Shown: positions 32,542-44,626 of the stretch, piece after piece
How the letters are laid out: every line of letters starts with the position of its first letter
How positions within the stretch are numbered: the first letter of the stretch is position 1
From: Parelaphostrongylus tenuis
Taxonomy: Eukaryota; Nematoda; Chromadorea; Rhabditida; Metastrongylidae
Length of the DNA stretch: 64,000 nt
NCBI GenBank assembly: GCA_019055375.1
Contig: JAHQIW010004521.1
Span: 62,001 to 126,000 of the forward strand
Reading direction: 5' to 3'
Position numbers and translations under genes: made by a program
The notes under the pieces: model-generated
Database searches by the model: none
What the model saw: the letters and a program-made list of their open reading frames with translations, nothing else
What the model was told of the DNA's origin: nothing

Positions 32542-35397
32542 ATCACGGCTATCTGTGACTTTAACGCACATAACACGTCATGAGATCTTGTTAATATTAT
32601 CAATGCTATTACTGTAAGAGCGACGTGTCGTGGTAGTGACGCAGCTGAAAACGGTGATGATTCAGCTCCACACTGGACTCACCAAGCCTCTCATCTTTCC
32701 TGTTGCAGGAAATTGGTACCAGACTTGCATGGTGAGAGTTCACAGTGTGGAATCCACGTGGAAATGCTCCAGCCCGGTAAGCTTAAGACTCCATGTTGAA
32801 CCGACTACACCTGCATTCAATGTCATTGATAAAGAAGACATTGCATGAATAACAAACAAAATGTACGGGCAGATTTTGATGACCTTTTTGATTGATGAAC
32901 GCATAGAAGCGATTGGAAGTTCAAAAGTGTTGAGCGCACTTTCTATATGAGGTTAGGTAGTGTAAGATATTAGTAAAAGAATTATTGCCACTATTTTTAT
33001 CGATGATATTGCTAATAGCGCTAATAAATATTAGTCGAACCGTAACAAGATATTCATGAAATGCTTCTTGATTTCCGTATTACCAGAAATTATATAGTGT
33101 TTAGCAGAGGACCAGGAATTTGACTATGAAAAACTGTTGGTTTGTCTTGTCTCTGGCCGTCTTTGTCTTTATCTATACTTTCGTTTTTCAAAAATCGTGT
33201 TCCCGAAGAACTCGATTAGCCGCGTGGTTGTATAGTACGCCCAAGGCGACGAGTAGACTACTGACTACAAAGAAGAGCAACGGCTCTTTTTTCACCACGA
33301 GATCTAGACGGATTTAGAAGCTAGGATGTCTACGTCTAATGTCTTCAAATCGGCCAGCATTATTTATATACATGAAGTAACTTCCGCGTGTAAGTGCAGA
33401 ATGTGCCCTGACTCTGATTTGACTAAAAAGTTCGTACTAAAATGACAGGCGGTTTTTGGTCGCCTCCAACAAAAGTGTTCCTTGTCTTCTCCATCAAAGC
33501 TCAAATGGAAGAACATTCTCCTGAGAGTACTCTCGACCTTCAATGCAGATTTTAGCGATCTACTAGTCGTAATGCTGAAAATAGCAGGACGTGAGCATAT
33601 ATGTGACCTTTTTGGTGACCGATCGCGTCTGAAACGAAATCATAAGTGATGTGAGTGCTAGCACAATTTGGTTGAACAAGTCAACTCAGAAGTACAAAAT
33701 ATGATAGACGATCCTACACTTTCCTAAACTTTGATACTATTAGAGAATGAGCCTAAAACATCATTGATCATTTTCACAACGTTACGCTCCCGAATTTCTT
33801 CTAGGCTTACCATTATGACTTTGGAGCACCACTATTCTAGAAAACCTTTGACAAGGAATCGGCCTATGTTTCCAGACCACATTTCAGTATCGGATAAAAG
33901 TTTCGGTGCATTTTTTGACACACGAGTGAGCCTAAGAGGTAGGTTCTCTGGATAATGCGTAATTGAGTCATTCATTCAATCGCTGTAATCACTGCCATAC
34001 TTACCTACTGTTATCAGGTATGTGATTTTTGTCAGATTTCAATACTTTCGTTTACTCTAACAATTTTGATGTGTAGAAAAGGGGTCCCAAGTTCTTTTTG
34101 TAAACATCCGTTTCGATTGGAACAACATACTGTCTGAGGTTTTAGGCCTATGCTGCTCGTGAATGTCTCCTCTTAGATCAAACAACATCCCATTCAAGAC
34201 GGCGAGCACTTTTGGATTCACAATTTTGCAAAAGTCCTTTTGCTGTACAGAGCTTTTCTCTGAATTTTAGTGATTATTCGAAAGCTCAAATCTCGGCGAT
34301 TTCAATACTATGCTTGGTTTCTGAGAACGCCTCAGTGCGTTGAAGCAGCAAAAAAAATTATTCTCCACACTCGGTTTTCTTTACTCGCTCGACTAAGATC
34401 AGTGAATGGCCTTTTATTTGCCCTTTGGCACTGATTGTTAGCTTGAGCCTTTTTAATTATGAAACTGGGTCTGATTTTTGCAAAGGTCTGCATAAGACGG
34501 TGCATGATCGAAAAGAAAATTATGTGCGAATCCGAAGCAGTTAGTACACCGCTTGAATTTCGGTGGCGGGTTTTTTCATAATTTCTTAGCAGCAGTATGA
34601 AAAGATATAAGCTAATACCTGTAGAGCGATAGAGTAAAGTCTCTTCTAAAGTACTGACACGACAGACCGCAAATATCTTTCAATCAAAGAAAAAATTCTT
34701 GAATAAGCTGCAAAAATCGTGCTCTCTCGAATTCTGTTACGCGCAACGATTTCAGCTTGCCGCGTGAGGGCGCGACTCAGTTATTTATTTGGAAATTATT
34801 TCTTCCGTTCTAGATAAATTTCTATTTTAAAAAATTTGCACTTATTCATAGTATTGTTGCATAGACCAAATTCTTCCAATGAAGATTTTCCGCTTTCTTT
34901 GGATTCTATAGTGTTTCCATCAAATTTTACACTTCACGCATGTGTTGGTCCTAATCTTTGGCATTATTTTCGTCTTAGGCCTTACTGATACTGCTCAAAC
35001 TTCGTCAAGAACTCAAGCGAGATAGTGAAATAAGAGACTATACTATATCTTTTAGGTAATAATAATGGCCTCCGTTTACAGTTATATACTTTCTTGACTA
35101 AACTATATTTCATACGGTATTGCTGAATCTCATGTACTGTGAAACGCTAAGCTAACGCCAAATAAATGGTGCAAGGCACGTTTCGCATCGATTTACATAA
35201 GATAGAACGGTAGAAAACAACGGTACATCATATGTCTCATTAACCTGTAAAATTGATTTTCATTAGATAGCAGTTGAATTACTCACATGAGACAGTATGC
35301 ATGGATGTATGTTTCTGTGTGAAAGCCGTGTTTGTTCTTCTTTGTTCTACTTTCTCATATTAGTTTTAAACACTTAACGAGAACAATTCTTTTACAA
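32542..35397. other. Unassigned; REP-A fragment and a small hydrophobic frame
   Basis: At 33120-33317 a 65-codon plus-strand frame begins with a strongly hydrophobic segment (CWFVLSLAVFVFIYTFVF), like a signal anchor, and then a basic tail; unknown. At 34195-34400 a REP-A fragment is recognisable (GTGATTATTCGAAAGCTCAA). The rest shows nothing definite. Confidence 0.35.
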
Positions 35398-35410
35398 TTA
35401 TGCAATCTCA

Positions 35411-35706
35411 GGAGCGCATGTGGCGCAGTGGCTAGAGGTGCTCTGCGATGCACACGAGGTCGGTGGTTCGATCTCGCGCTCATGGCTAACCAAGCCATCC
35501 ATCCCTCCGTGGTCGGTAAATTGGTACCAGACTGGTCTCAGACTTGTCTGGAAGTTATAAGCAACACTAACTCGATACAGCGAGAGGCCACCGCGAGTCA
35601 TTGAAAAGGCCAGATGGGCATTCAATCACTTCAAACGAAGTCGAAAATTAAAGACGAATTCATGGCGCATCCCTTAGGGATTGATCAACGCTGAGAGCTT
35701 TTTCCT
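35411..35706 (+). mobile_element. SINE-1, copy d, with perfect 13-bp TSD
   Basis: Best-preserved member: tRNA-like head GGAGCGCATGTGGCGCAGTG with A box, B box GGTTCGATCTCG, then the family body and a CCTTTA tail. TTATGCAATCTCA lies on both sides (35398-35410 and 35707-35719), an exact target-site duplication typical of LINE-driven insertion. Length about 296 bp. Confidence 0.93.
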
Positions 35707-35719
35707 TTATGCAATCTCA

Positions 35720-36185
35720 ATGACTGTTCGGCATCATCTCTGGACAAGAAAGCTATTATCCGCCTCTAGCTGAATAATTATAGAAACGTTCTCTTCTTAT
35801 GTCGCCTCTATACGTCTGCCGACTGAGGCTTTTTTCAACTACTGCCCATGCATGGATTATTCTAAGCTTGGGTGAGCCGTCTTCACAGGTTGTTGGGGTC
35901 TCAGCACTTTTTCAATAGCTTTTTTTACTCTGGCAACCGTCACTCGTGGAAGTAGATGAGCTTGTTAGTGGCTCAGCTGTGATTGGAGGCCCTTTTACTG
36001 TGCATCATTAGCTAATGATGGCTGGTATAGCGTGATAATGTTTAGAAGTCTTCTGTTTTTAATAGGAGGAAAACATGCTGCGTTGTCTCTTATGCTTCAG
36101 GGGCGACTGCGGTTATTGCGTTGAGACGAAAACTGGAATTTGGTACTGACCGCTCAAGGACGACCTTACAAACCAAACATAGATA
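35720..36185. other. Unassigned spacer
   Basis: No gene or repeat recognised between the SINE and the mariner pieces. Confidence 0.4.
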
Positions 36186-36189
36186 GATG

Positions 36190-36410
36190 TTAGCTTTTTT
36201 CATAAGTTTTTACACTGGAGCAGGAAACACTAAATTTATCAATCAGAAATAACTGAAATTGCTCAACGGCACTGTTCAAAAAATGGCCATCAGCCTGAAT
36301 ACATTTCTGCCATGTCTTAGGCAACGAATCGATACCGCTTTGCGCAGAATTTTTTGAGCTTTCTTTTGTTACCAAATTTGTCCATACTTGCTGCATCATG
36401 GCAGCTCAGC
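36190..36410 (-). mobile_element. Mariner C-terminal remnant
   Basis: Minus strand: ESSKNSAQSGIDSLPKTWQKCIQADGHF follows the usual mariner end (GI..LP.RWQK.I..NG.YF) in order; written here in one piece it spans about 36270-36370. The catalytic core is absent. Confidence 0.65.
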
Positions 36411-36499
36411 AAAGCCTTTATCGCAATTTGCAGCTTTTGAGCACGAATTGGGGCGCGATGCACAAGCGACTTCGAGAACTTCAACAGTGCAGAGGCCCT

Positions 36500-36690
36500 A
36501 GGATTTGTGTCCAAACAAGCGCCTCGATTTCATGGTAAGTTTCGCGCCGGTGACACCAACTTGAAGGACCAGCTGCGTATCGGACGTCCATGACGTTGGT
36601 CGAGAGGTTGTCATCGATGCAACCGAGGAGGATTCAACTTCGATGATCGAATAGTTGGCAGAAATTTGTTCGGGTTAATGACGAGTAGTT
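36500..36690 (+). mobile_element. Mariner N-terminal remnant, opposite strand
   Basis: Plus strand: KFRAGDTNLKDQLRIGRP (about 36535-36590) corresponds to the RFRSGDxSLEDxPRSGRP linker after the DNA-binding domain of mariner transposases. It lies 90 bases from the C-terminal remnant but on the other strand, so an inversion or two separate insertions must be assumed. Confidence 0.6.
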
Positions 36691-38880
36691 CGGATAATGT
36701 TGTTGAGCAATTCTAATTTCTTGTGGTCCATAAATTTGGTGTTTATTGTTTTAAAGTCAAAACTTACGAGAAGACCTAAAATTGGGAATTCTAATGTACT
36801 TGTGTACATATTTAATTACACAAGCATATTCAAGACATGTGGAACACAAAGATTACTCTGTATCTGGTTTAGTAAGAAAAAGTAGCTGTTTAATCCACTA
36901 ATCCACCTGTTATTATCTCAAACCAGAACAAAGTAATCTAAAGTAGAAACGCGTTGAGTGGTCACGCTTCATTGCGTAGACCCGTGTTGTAGAAGTGTTC
37001 AAGATCAAATAAATTGCTAATTCAAAAGAAATCAAGCAATAAGTTATTGGTTTTACAAAAAAAGCGTTAATGCTCTCAGAGCGAAATTTGAGAGTTTTTT
37101 CACTGAGCTGTTAAGAAAGGTGTAATTGAATTTTAAGGAAGTAAATCATCAACACTTACTAATTTGATGCTTTACAACTATGTCTTAAATGATGTCTGAG
37201 GATTGAAGAGAACACTATAGCTTTTAGTTGCTGCGATTTTTGCAAGCTTTCTCGAGGTTCAGCGGTTATTGAAGCACTCGTGACTCACACGATACAGAGA
37301 AGCGCGGAAAGATGACGCTGACTCAGTTTGTTGATGACAAACTCCATTCCTTATAAATGGATGCCAGTGCTTGCACAGGCCACTCATGACTTAACTGATA
37401 TAATACCCACACGATACACAATGTAATAAAGAAGATCATTATATTCTTACTTAGTATTCTGCCTCACAGACGTTGGAACTACTCAAAAGTGCTTAACAAG
37501 ACCATGTCGTCGCCTCCGCATGCAAAGATCTTCTTCCACATAAGAATGAAGTAATCAAAAATATTTCTAAAAATGCCATATATCGGTAGTGCCTCTTTTG
37601 CAAATTTACAAGAGTTAGTCTCTGTTGGCAGATTTGACGGAAATTTTAGACGTCTATGCAACGCAGTCTTTAGGGCAGGAGGAATTTCAAAGCTGCATAA
37701 CTATAAATGCTGTCTTTATTGAGCTACCTTTAGGGAAAAAGGCACATTAATACTAGGCAGCAAAAACTATATCGAAGCTTCCAGACTGCGGAGAAGTGGT
37801 GAAATACATTAAGAGTTGAATAGGCTAGGAGTTGAACTACTGCGATGGTGCACAATCACAGGCGACCAACCATAGCGCGCTGGAAAAATCGTAGTAAATT
37901 ACTGAAAGCTGTTAGAGACCTTTGTCACTCGCTTATCTGGCAGTATCGACAACTTCTCTATTTTGAGCTCTGTTTTTACTTGGGTGAGAAGTGCAGTCCA
38001 ATTTTTCGCTCATTTTCTTCCAACTCCCTGAATGGTTGTTTGGATCTAGAAAGGAAAACCTGAAAGGCGAGCAATATCAAAATCCGCTTGACTGAAAATT
38101 TCTAGGTAGCGATTCGTGGAATGTAAGCTGTCGTTGTATTAATCTCTCAAAGTTTACCACTGAGGGGAGGATTTCGGCTCATTTTATGTGTTTCTTCAGC
38201 GTTGCTAAGCACTTCCCGTACATGTTAGATCTGCGAGGTTGTTCATCCCTTAATTGAGTTCACTTAGCTGAACAGAACACAATTATTTCCATTTAAATGC
38301 CAACAAAAGCATTAACCTGTGCTACGGAAAAAAGCGATAAATTACTTGTGGCCAGATATTTTTTCTCTTACATCTCGACAACGACTGGCAGTAGTCTCAA
38401 ACCATTCTGGCTTTGATGACGAGAAGATACATGCTGAAACGTTTTTGTATTAATCTATTTATCAATATTTAGTTAGTATACCAGCGAAAGAATCTGTAGT
38501 GTTTACAGCTAACCATATTGCCAGTCAAAACAGTAAAAAGTAATAACAAGATTCAAAATCATGGTGCTCTTCATTTCGCTGAAGCACGCAGAGTTCATAA
38601 CATAGCGAGGACACGGAGGCATAAAATCTATTATGTGTTCTAAAGCTGCACGAAGATTACTGGGTTTGTAGTAGCATGTTTGAATATGAAAAATCGAAGT
38701 GTTCGATTTCATGGTTATCATTCAACTACCAGAAGAAATATTGACTTCCCACACAGTCTCTCTATAACCCTCATGGAAATTGAAACACGTTCTTGCTCAC
38801 TAAGGTCGTTGCTACGACCACTTTTCTAAACCGACAGCTTCTTCTGTCGTTCATTATCTTCTTCTCCTTCTTGGTTAACT
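36691..38880. other. Unassigned AT-rich DNA
   Basis: No gene or repeat recognised; frames are short. Confidence 0.4.
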
Positions 38881-38896
38881 TATCGGCGCTTGGCGG

Positions 38897-38926
38897 ATAT
38901 ATATATGTATATATATATATATTGCT
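38897..38926. repeat. TA microsatellite
   Basis: An uninterrupted run of alternating T and A with two G substitutions. Confidence 0.85.
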
Positions 38927-39822
38927 TTCCAGAAAGAATGTGGTTAGGGGAGTGGCAATAAAACAACGCCACTCTGCCCAAATAACTATCAAAAAGTGCG
39001 TTGTCGAGGCGACCTTCCTTTCGACCAATTCGAAAGTTTCAGCAAGTGGCTCAGGGGTCGTGGAGTAAAAATTGCTGCGTATATCAGCAGGTTAATTATT
39101 AATTTACAGCATGCATCATATACTGTTCATAGTGAATTGTTCACCGTTACTGGTCTACTGTATTTCACTCATAAACTTGAAACAAATGCATATTCTTGAT
39201 AGAATGTTGCATGTGCATGTTAGCAAATACAACAAAATGTTTTAGTTACGACATAACCTGCCGTTCGCTTTTGAAAACGTATGGGGATTATTAGTGACGT
39301 GAACAGAATAGCACCATTCTAAAAAAGTGAAAGTTGCTACTAAATATCAATAGTGGTCTACTTCGAAACATTTAACGAAGTCCAAAAGATAGCATGGAGA
39401 AATATGAGTTATAATAGCTATGTCTCCAGAGCAAAGCCCTCATAAAGCAATATAAGCACTAGAAACACCATGAAGGTAAGTTTGACCCAAAAACATTTGT
39501 ACGCAGCATATGGACGCTTGTGATCAGAGATGCACTGTAATACATGTGTGGCAATTTTTTCAACTCTAAAGCTTCGAATGGCCAATCCTCACATTTGTTC
39601 GAAGTTGGAAAATTTGCAACAGAAAGTAAAATTGCTGATCTGATTAATCAGTATGTTTGCACGAGTTATTTTCCAAACCGAATATGTAATGGACGATCAA
39701 GTCTATGATGCTTGATGGAGTCGAATTTATGAGATAAGTTAAGGAAATAATCAGCTCCGAACTCTCTAACTTTAAATAGTTATGATTGGGCCCAGACCAA
39801 AGGTAAGCATTCACTTGTTTCA

Positions 39823-40024
39823 AGAAAAAATAAGTGCAGCTGAGTTAAGTACTGTAGACCCCATAGCTCGTAAGTTTGTAGATCATTAGGAAATAAAATA
39901 AAAATCAAATTAAGTGCAGCTAAAAATATAAATCAAATTAAAATTAGTTGATTAAGGTAAGAAAAAACAAGCAGCTGAGTTAGGTACTGTAGATCCCTGA
40001 GATCATAAATTTGTACATCATTGC
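39823..40024 (+). repeat. Local tandem duplication, period ~137 bp
   Basis: The block AGCTGAGTTAAGTACTGTAG with its continuation (ATAGCTCGTAAGTTTGTAGATCATT) at about 39838-39890 recurs, with few changes, at 39973-40024. A shorter TTAAGTGCAGCT piece recurs between them. Confidence 0.75.
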
Positions 40025-41592
40025 TTGTGCATGAAGGTGATCACTGTGTGCACTGTAGAGGGTAGGAAACTGTTAATAACAGGATTTTAAACTCATGATC
40101 ACGGTCTAAGCGTAAGATGAAAGTTGCCGATAACTTCTAGAATGTAGTCTGCCAGCAGTCGCTTCCATTCAGTTCAATGACTTCAACTTCAACAAAGATC
40201 CGCTAATGGCGTGGTTCGAATTCAAATTCTTGGCAAAGAGACAGCGCTCGCGATGGGTCGTTAGTGAAAGTACATCTGCTAGTGCGGCCAACCGCCTCCG
40301 TGGCCCTTTTTCAATTATGGACCGTATCCAAGAATAATTCACTGTGTAAGCCTTAATGATCAGCGGTAACGAATCTCATTCTAGTGTAAAGTTTGTTACA
40401 TTGCTTCTTCTCGCAGATCCTGCTAGAAAAGGATAGATAAGAAATGAAGCACTTCGAGAGCGTTTTACTTCCAAGCAAATTTATTTTCGCCCAAATAATG
40501 ATATACAATCATCGCAATCACTCAATTATGATGACATTGAGATGCCAATGTGTAGATGGATTCAAATTCTTCACCACTGGGGGATTGATACCATTGTGGA
40601 AGTTTTTATTCACTCTGTCTTCTTCATCTGCTGTAAAGTGGAGCTAAAAATAAAGATAGATAAATTCATGGTTAATAGCATCAATGTCTTTATACGATAA
40701 TGCATTTCTTGTAAAATGATCACTGCTATCATCTCAGCCGATGTATAGCATTATGGATGCACTTTCCCTCAGCTGCATAGTTGACACAAATCCATGGCGC
40801 TAAATGTGCCACATAACGGTAGTTCCCACCGATGTTTGATAGTCTCCTTATCGTTAAGACAACATTTTGCATGTCGTTTGAGATTTTGATTGCTAGGTGA
40901 TTTCAAAATTGAAGCAAGGTCTATCCTTCCTAGAAAAGCGCATGAAGAGTTTTATTTAGATATAAACGCATTTTTCCCTCTTTCTGCACTTCTATACGGT
41001 TATGAGTCTTTTGCACTGCTAATTTGCATATGCTAATTGATTTTCATAGTACGTAACACTTTGGAGACGGCGTGCATTTCCTCATGCTCGCGTATTCCCT
41101 TAGATTTGTCGCCCGACAAAGCAATCTCAATAAACTTCTATTAGTCTCTCGACACTTGAGAAACTTTGATTCCGATGACATATTTGGCTCTGATAAGGAC
41201 TATTTAATGCGCTGGAGCAGGGAAAATAACACTACGACTTGTCCTTGGCTTACATGTTTTGCTCGCGTAAGATCTCTAATTTATTTTTTAATAAACTTTC
41301 AACAACTATTCAATAGCTTCAGAAATGGTGATTCTATTCAAATGATAATATTCTTTTTCAAAAGATCTCTTATTGTGCTATAACAGCGCATGGAGGATCA
41401 CATATCGCACTTGAAGTAACAGTCCGCATTTCCAGATTCATATCAAGTTTATTCGGCAACTTAGATTGAAAAATAAAGGGATAACACTTGTAGAACTATA
41501 GGGTAAGCCTTCTTCTATAATTCTAAAGCGTAAAACGTTGATCTTTTCCCGTAACCAACCATCGATCAACCTCGGAATTGATTGAATGACTC
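40025..41592. other. Unassigned; one exon-like stretch
   Basis: At 41054-41268 a plus-strand open stretch is bounded by an acceptor-like TTTTCATAG and a donor-like CGC/GTAAGAT. Its translation (HFLMLAYSLRFVARQSN...) is unknown to me. It could be a host exon or chance. The rest shows nothing definite. Confidence 0.25.
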
Positions 41593-41669
41593 CTTGAATT
41601 TCTTATTCAACAAATACGAAGTTGTTATGTTGAAGATTTATTCGTACACATGAACAGTATAAAAGACGC

Positions 41670-41710
41670 GATGACCGACATTTCGGCTTTGTCGCCTTCT
41701 TCAGAGCCTA
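41670..41710 (-). ncRNA. PLE hammerhead-like motif, left terminal repeat
   Basis: Minus strand: GGCT, CTGAAGA, AGGC...AGCC, GAAA, TGTC. It follows the minimal hammerhead of PLE terminal repeats, with an extra A before helix II and an almost absent helix III. Activity is doubtful; homology with the other PLE ends is clear. Confidence 0.55.
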
Positions 41711-42687
41711 AAAGAGTCAAATTGATATGCGACATACTCAGTCAAGCACTCTCATAACCGAAGCAGAACAGCTTACGTACACTTTGTTGTTATTTTAGGA
41801 TTCGCGAGATATTGTGTGAACCGACCACTCACAGTCAAGACAATCTTCTGTTTTAGTGCAAGACTTCTTTAACGAGTCGGACGTAATTTGCTGGTAATCT
41901 CGAAGCAACTCCCACGAAAGTGTAGCGCATCAGAATAGTTTCAGTCAAGAAAAAGTAAACGCTCAAATGCCAAAAGCACTGAGATAAAATCCCGTTCGTC
42001 CTGCCCTTCATTTCAGACGAAATAAGTACAGCTATAAAGCGATATTTGAAAAGGGCAAGTCTAGAGGAATCGGTAACCATGATTAAAGTACCGCCGATGA
42101 CTCTCAAACGCCACTTAGCCCGCAACCGTCTATACGACCGTCTTGTTCCAGAAAAAGATGTAAAATATGCCTCAACGACACAGACGGAGACTGCATGAGT
42201 TCAGGTACATTTATTTAGTTTCTTGCAGACGTGCGGCGACGAGTATATCGGCGAAATGGGAAGACCGCTTTATATCCGCGTAGAAGAACACCTAACCGGA
42301 TTACGTAACAATGACTTGAAAACTCCGTTAGGAGCGCATAAAACACGGATACATAACAAGAATAGTTTTGAAGTCAAGTTGCTATCCTCGTAAGTGAGTA
42401 AACTTCAGCGCGGAAAACGCTCGAAGCGTTTTGGTTTCATGCCAAAAACCCCAAGATGAATCACAAAGACAAACGCCTCGTCATAAAACGTGACTTCGAG
42501 CCATTTCTCGGATCGATGTGGGTCACTTGACCTCGCCCCTTACACACAGTCCTCTTTTATGTAAGACTGTGAACGGTCGCTCCACATAGCATCTAGCGGG
42601 CCTTAAAACGACAACAAACGGTATGCAAGCTGTTCTGCTCTGGATATGGGAGTGCCTTATTGATGTTTCATATCAACTTGACTCTTT

Positions 42688-42726
42688 CAGGCTCTGAAGA
42701 AGGTAACCAAGCCGAAATGCAGTTAT
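42688..42726 (+). ncRNA. PLE hammerhead-like motif, right terminal repeat
   Basis: Plus strand: GGCT, CTGAAGA, AGGTAACCAAGCC, GAAA, then TGC in place of the GTC cut triplet. Decayed partner of 41670-41710. Confidence 0.5.
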
Positions 42727-42803
42727 CTTGTGTACCGTAATGATTACCTGTACGAATAAATTTTCAACATGACAACCTCGTATTTGCTGAATGAGAAAAT
42801 CGA

Positions 42804-44455
42804 GGAGTTGATCTTTGTCGATTCGAAGAAAGCAATTGCAAATAAATAGCGAAAATCACGCTCTGTAGAGATAGCAGCCGAAATCGTTGCGCATGGGAAA
42901 AATCGATAGGTGCGAGATCTTTGTTATCCAAGTTATTCTTCATTCAGAAAAACTTTTATCTCTCTTGATGAAATGATGTGTCACGATTTCCCCTACACAA
43001 ATGGTGCATATATCTTCGTGTGCGTAACGTATTTTTCTTTTCACTTTCACAGCACTCTGTGTGGAGCTTCTCAGAGATCAAACATAGCTGTAAATTCTTT
43101 TTTCAAGCTATTAAATATAATAACACAAGTCTGGTGAAAAACCAAGGACAGACTTTAACCGTACAAGTGATGCGCGTAGAAGGTGAAACGTAATTAACCT
43201 CTTGACTGCTACAGCGCATAATCAAGGCTTTTTCAAAATAAGTACAGTGTCAAAATTCGTCGAGATATGTGCCTTCGAATGAGGGTATCCCCTTTTCAGT
43301 AACTATCAAACTTTATTCGCTGGGATAGGAATGGGTAGGTATTTGTTTTCAAGTTCTCACTTTGAAAATGAAAATATGATTTCCCGCCGTCCGCGGTCCT
43401 ATTTTTGTCGCTCTTTTTCTTACGGGAGGGCAAATGGACAAGTAGGATTTCATCTAGCAAAACAGTATGGTATTTCCCAATTTATCTTTGATGTTTACAG
43501 CAGCCACTCTTGCGTTGACACATTACAAAATAAGATACCATTTTTTAGTTTTAGAGTCACAATTCTTCATACACTTCAGTTTAAAAAAACATTGTATGAC
43601 GGTATATTTACAACTAAAAAAATTGAGAAAGTCAGTACTGTAAATCCGTTTAGCTTCCACCTTCTTGAGTGCACTAATGATTGAACGATTCTTGTCAGTT
43701 GTCGAAAAGCTAGCTTCGAGCGTTATGCGTTGAAAAAAAAGCAATGAAAATCTAAATAAATGCACTCTTCTAGTCAATACTGAGCCAGTTGCAAAAATAC
43801 GACAAGTTTGCAATAAAAGGTGCGCATAGGTTGCATGCATCTTGTCGAATTCATATCCAATGAAAGATTGGACGTTTTTTTAAAAAGCCACACTTAGGCG
43901 ATATGCTTTCTGTATAAAAGTTGCGGAATTAATGGATTCAGAATCACTCAGAAGAAACTTTTTTCAGAGCCTGTGCATACTGGCGACATGACGCTATAAT
44001 AATTTTTTTTTTCGTTTCTCAAGGTTGAAAAGACGATACGAAATGAAAAATAGATGTCATGAACACGACTTATCAACGTAAATCATCATACGTCTTTTGC
44101 TCTACTTCATGATATATTATTCGTTTAGTTGTCGATGAGTGATGAATTTGCTTGGGCATAAAAGGGTTGGACAAGATTAAGTAATCTAACCTCACTGCAG
44201 GTTTGAGTAAGCCTCTATATCGGAAATGGATTTTAGTTTCTGTCTTCATATTGGTGGGCGAGTAGTTTTGATGCTCGCTGCGGTGTGCGTGGGGTCAAAT
44301 CTACGCCCTCCTCTCTATTCCAACATAACTCTAGAAAATCATAGAAGAGAGTAACTTTGAAGTCTCTCAGAAATCGAACTGGGCCAAGAACTCTAACTTT
44401 TGTGTCTAATATATAAACCTATCCCTTCTTAACGCATGCGTCAGGAAAAAAAGAA
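42804..44455. other. Unassigned; weak REP-A traces and a tRNA-like A box
   Basis: REP-A-like motifs (CTACAGCGCATAATC) occur near 43210. A 117-codon frame at 43331-43684 has no recognisable domain. At 44252-44318 GGGCGAGTAGTTTTGATGCTCG resembles the A-box fragment at 4088; a B box is not convincing. Confidence 0.3.
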
Positions 44456-44576
44456 AATTAAATAAGTCACCACAAAGTCAGGTAATAACATTATCCTACT
44501 TTGGGTGCTTAATTTTACTCGGCTCGGTTCCTTTGGAGGATTGTATCACCTCAAGGGATCGACGGAACCGAGGGAG

Positions 44577-44626
44577 GGTGCTACTGATGAGTCCCAATAG
44601 GACGAAATAGGCGCCTATATAGCACT
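44577..44626 (+). ncRNA. Hammerhead ribozyme, type I, intact core
   Basis: Every expected part is present. Helix I: GGTGCTA (44577-44583) with TAGCACT (44620-44626), six Watson-Crick pairs and a G-U. Core 1: CTGATGA (44584-44590). Helix II: GTCC/GGAC around loop CAATA (44591-44603). Core 2: GAAA (44604-44607). Helix III: ATAG/CTAT around GCGC (44607-44618). Cleavage triplet ATA, cut after 44619. The GTCCCAATAGGAC helix II is nearly identical to that of classic satellite and schistosome hammerheads. Self-cleavage is predicted, not shown. Type I topology (open helix I) is the form used by retrozymes and PLEs. Confidence 0.88.

Larger units (their letters stand above)
41593..42803 (+). mobile_element. 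Penelope-like element (PLE), decayed, inverted terminal repeats
   Basis: Plus strand 41960-42500 aligns with the PLE of 47.9-50.1 kb: AISTAIKRYLKRASLEESV, a cysteine-containing linker, and the GIY-YIG region (EYIGEMGRPLYIRVEEHL near 42240-42296), broken by frame shifts and stops. The terminal region 42670-42803 (CTGAAGAAGG, GCCGAAATG, GTACGAATAAA) is repeated in inverse at 41593-41725, the inverted pseudo-LTR arrangement known in PLEs. The reverse transcriptase core is absent. Confidence 0.85.

Noticed and set aside
43331..43684. 117-codon plus-strand frame as a gene
   Set aside because: Low-complexity composition, no known domain, no splice sites, overlapping minus-strand frame of similar length.
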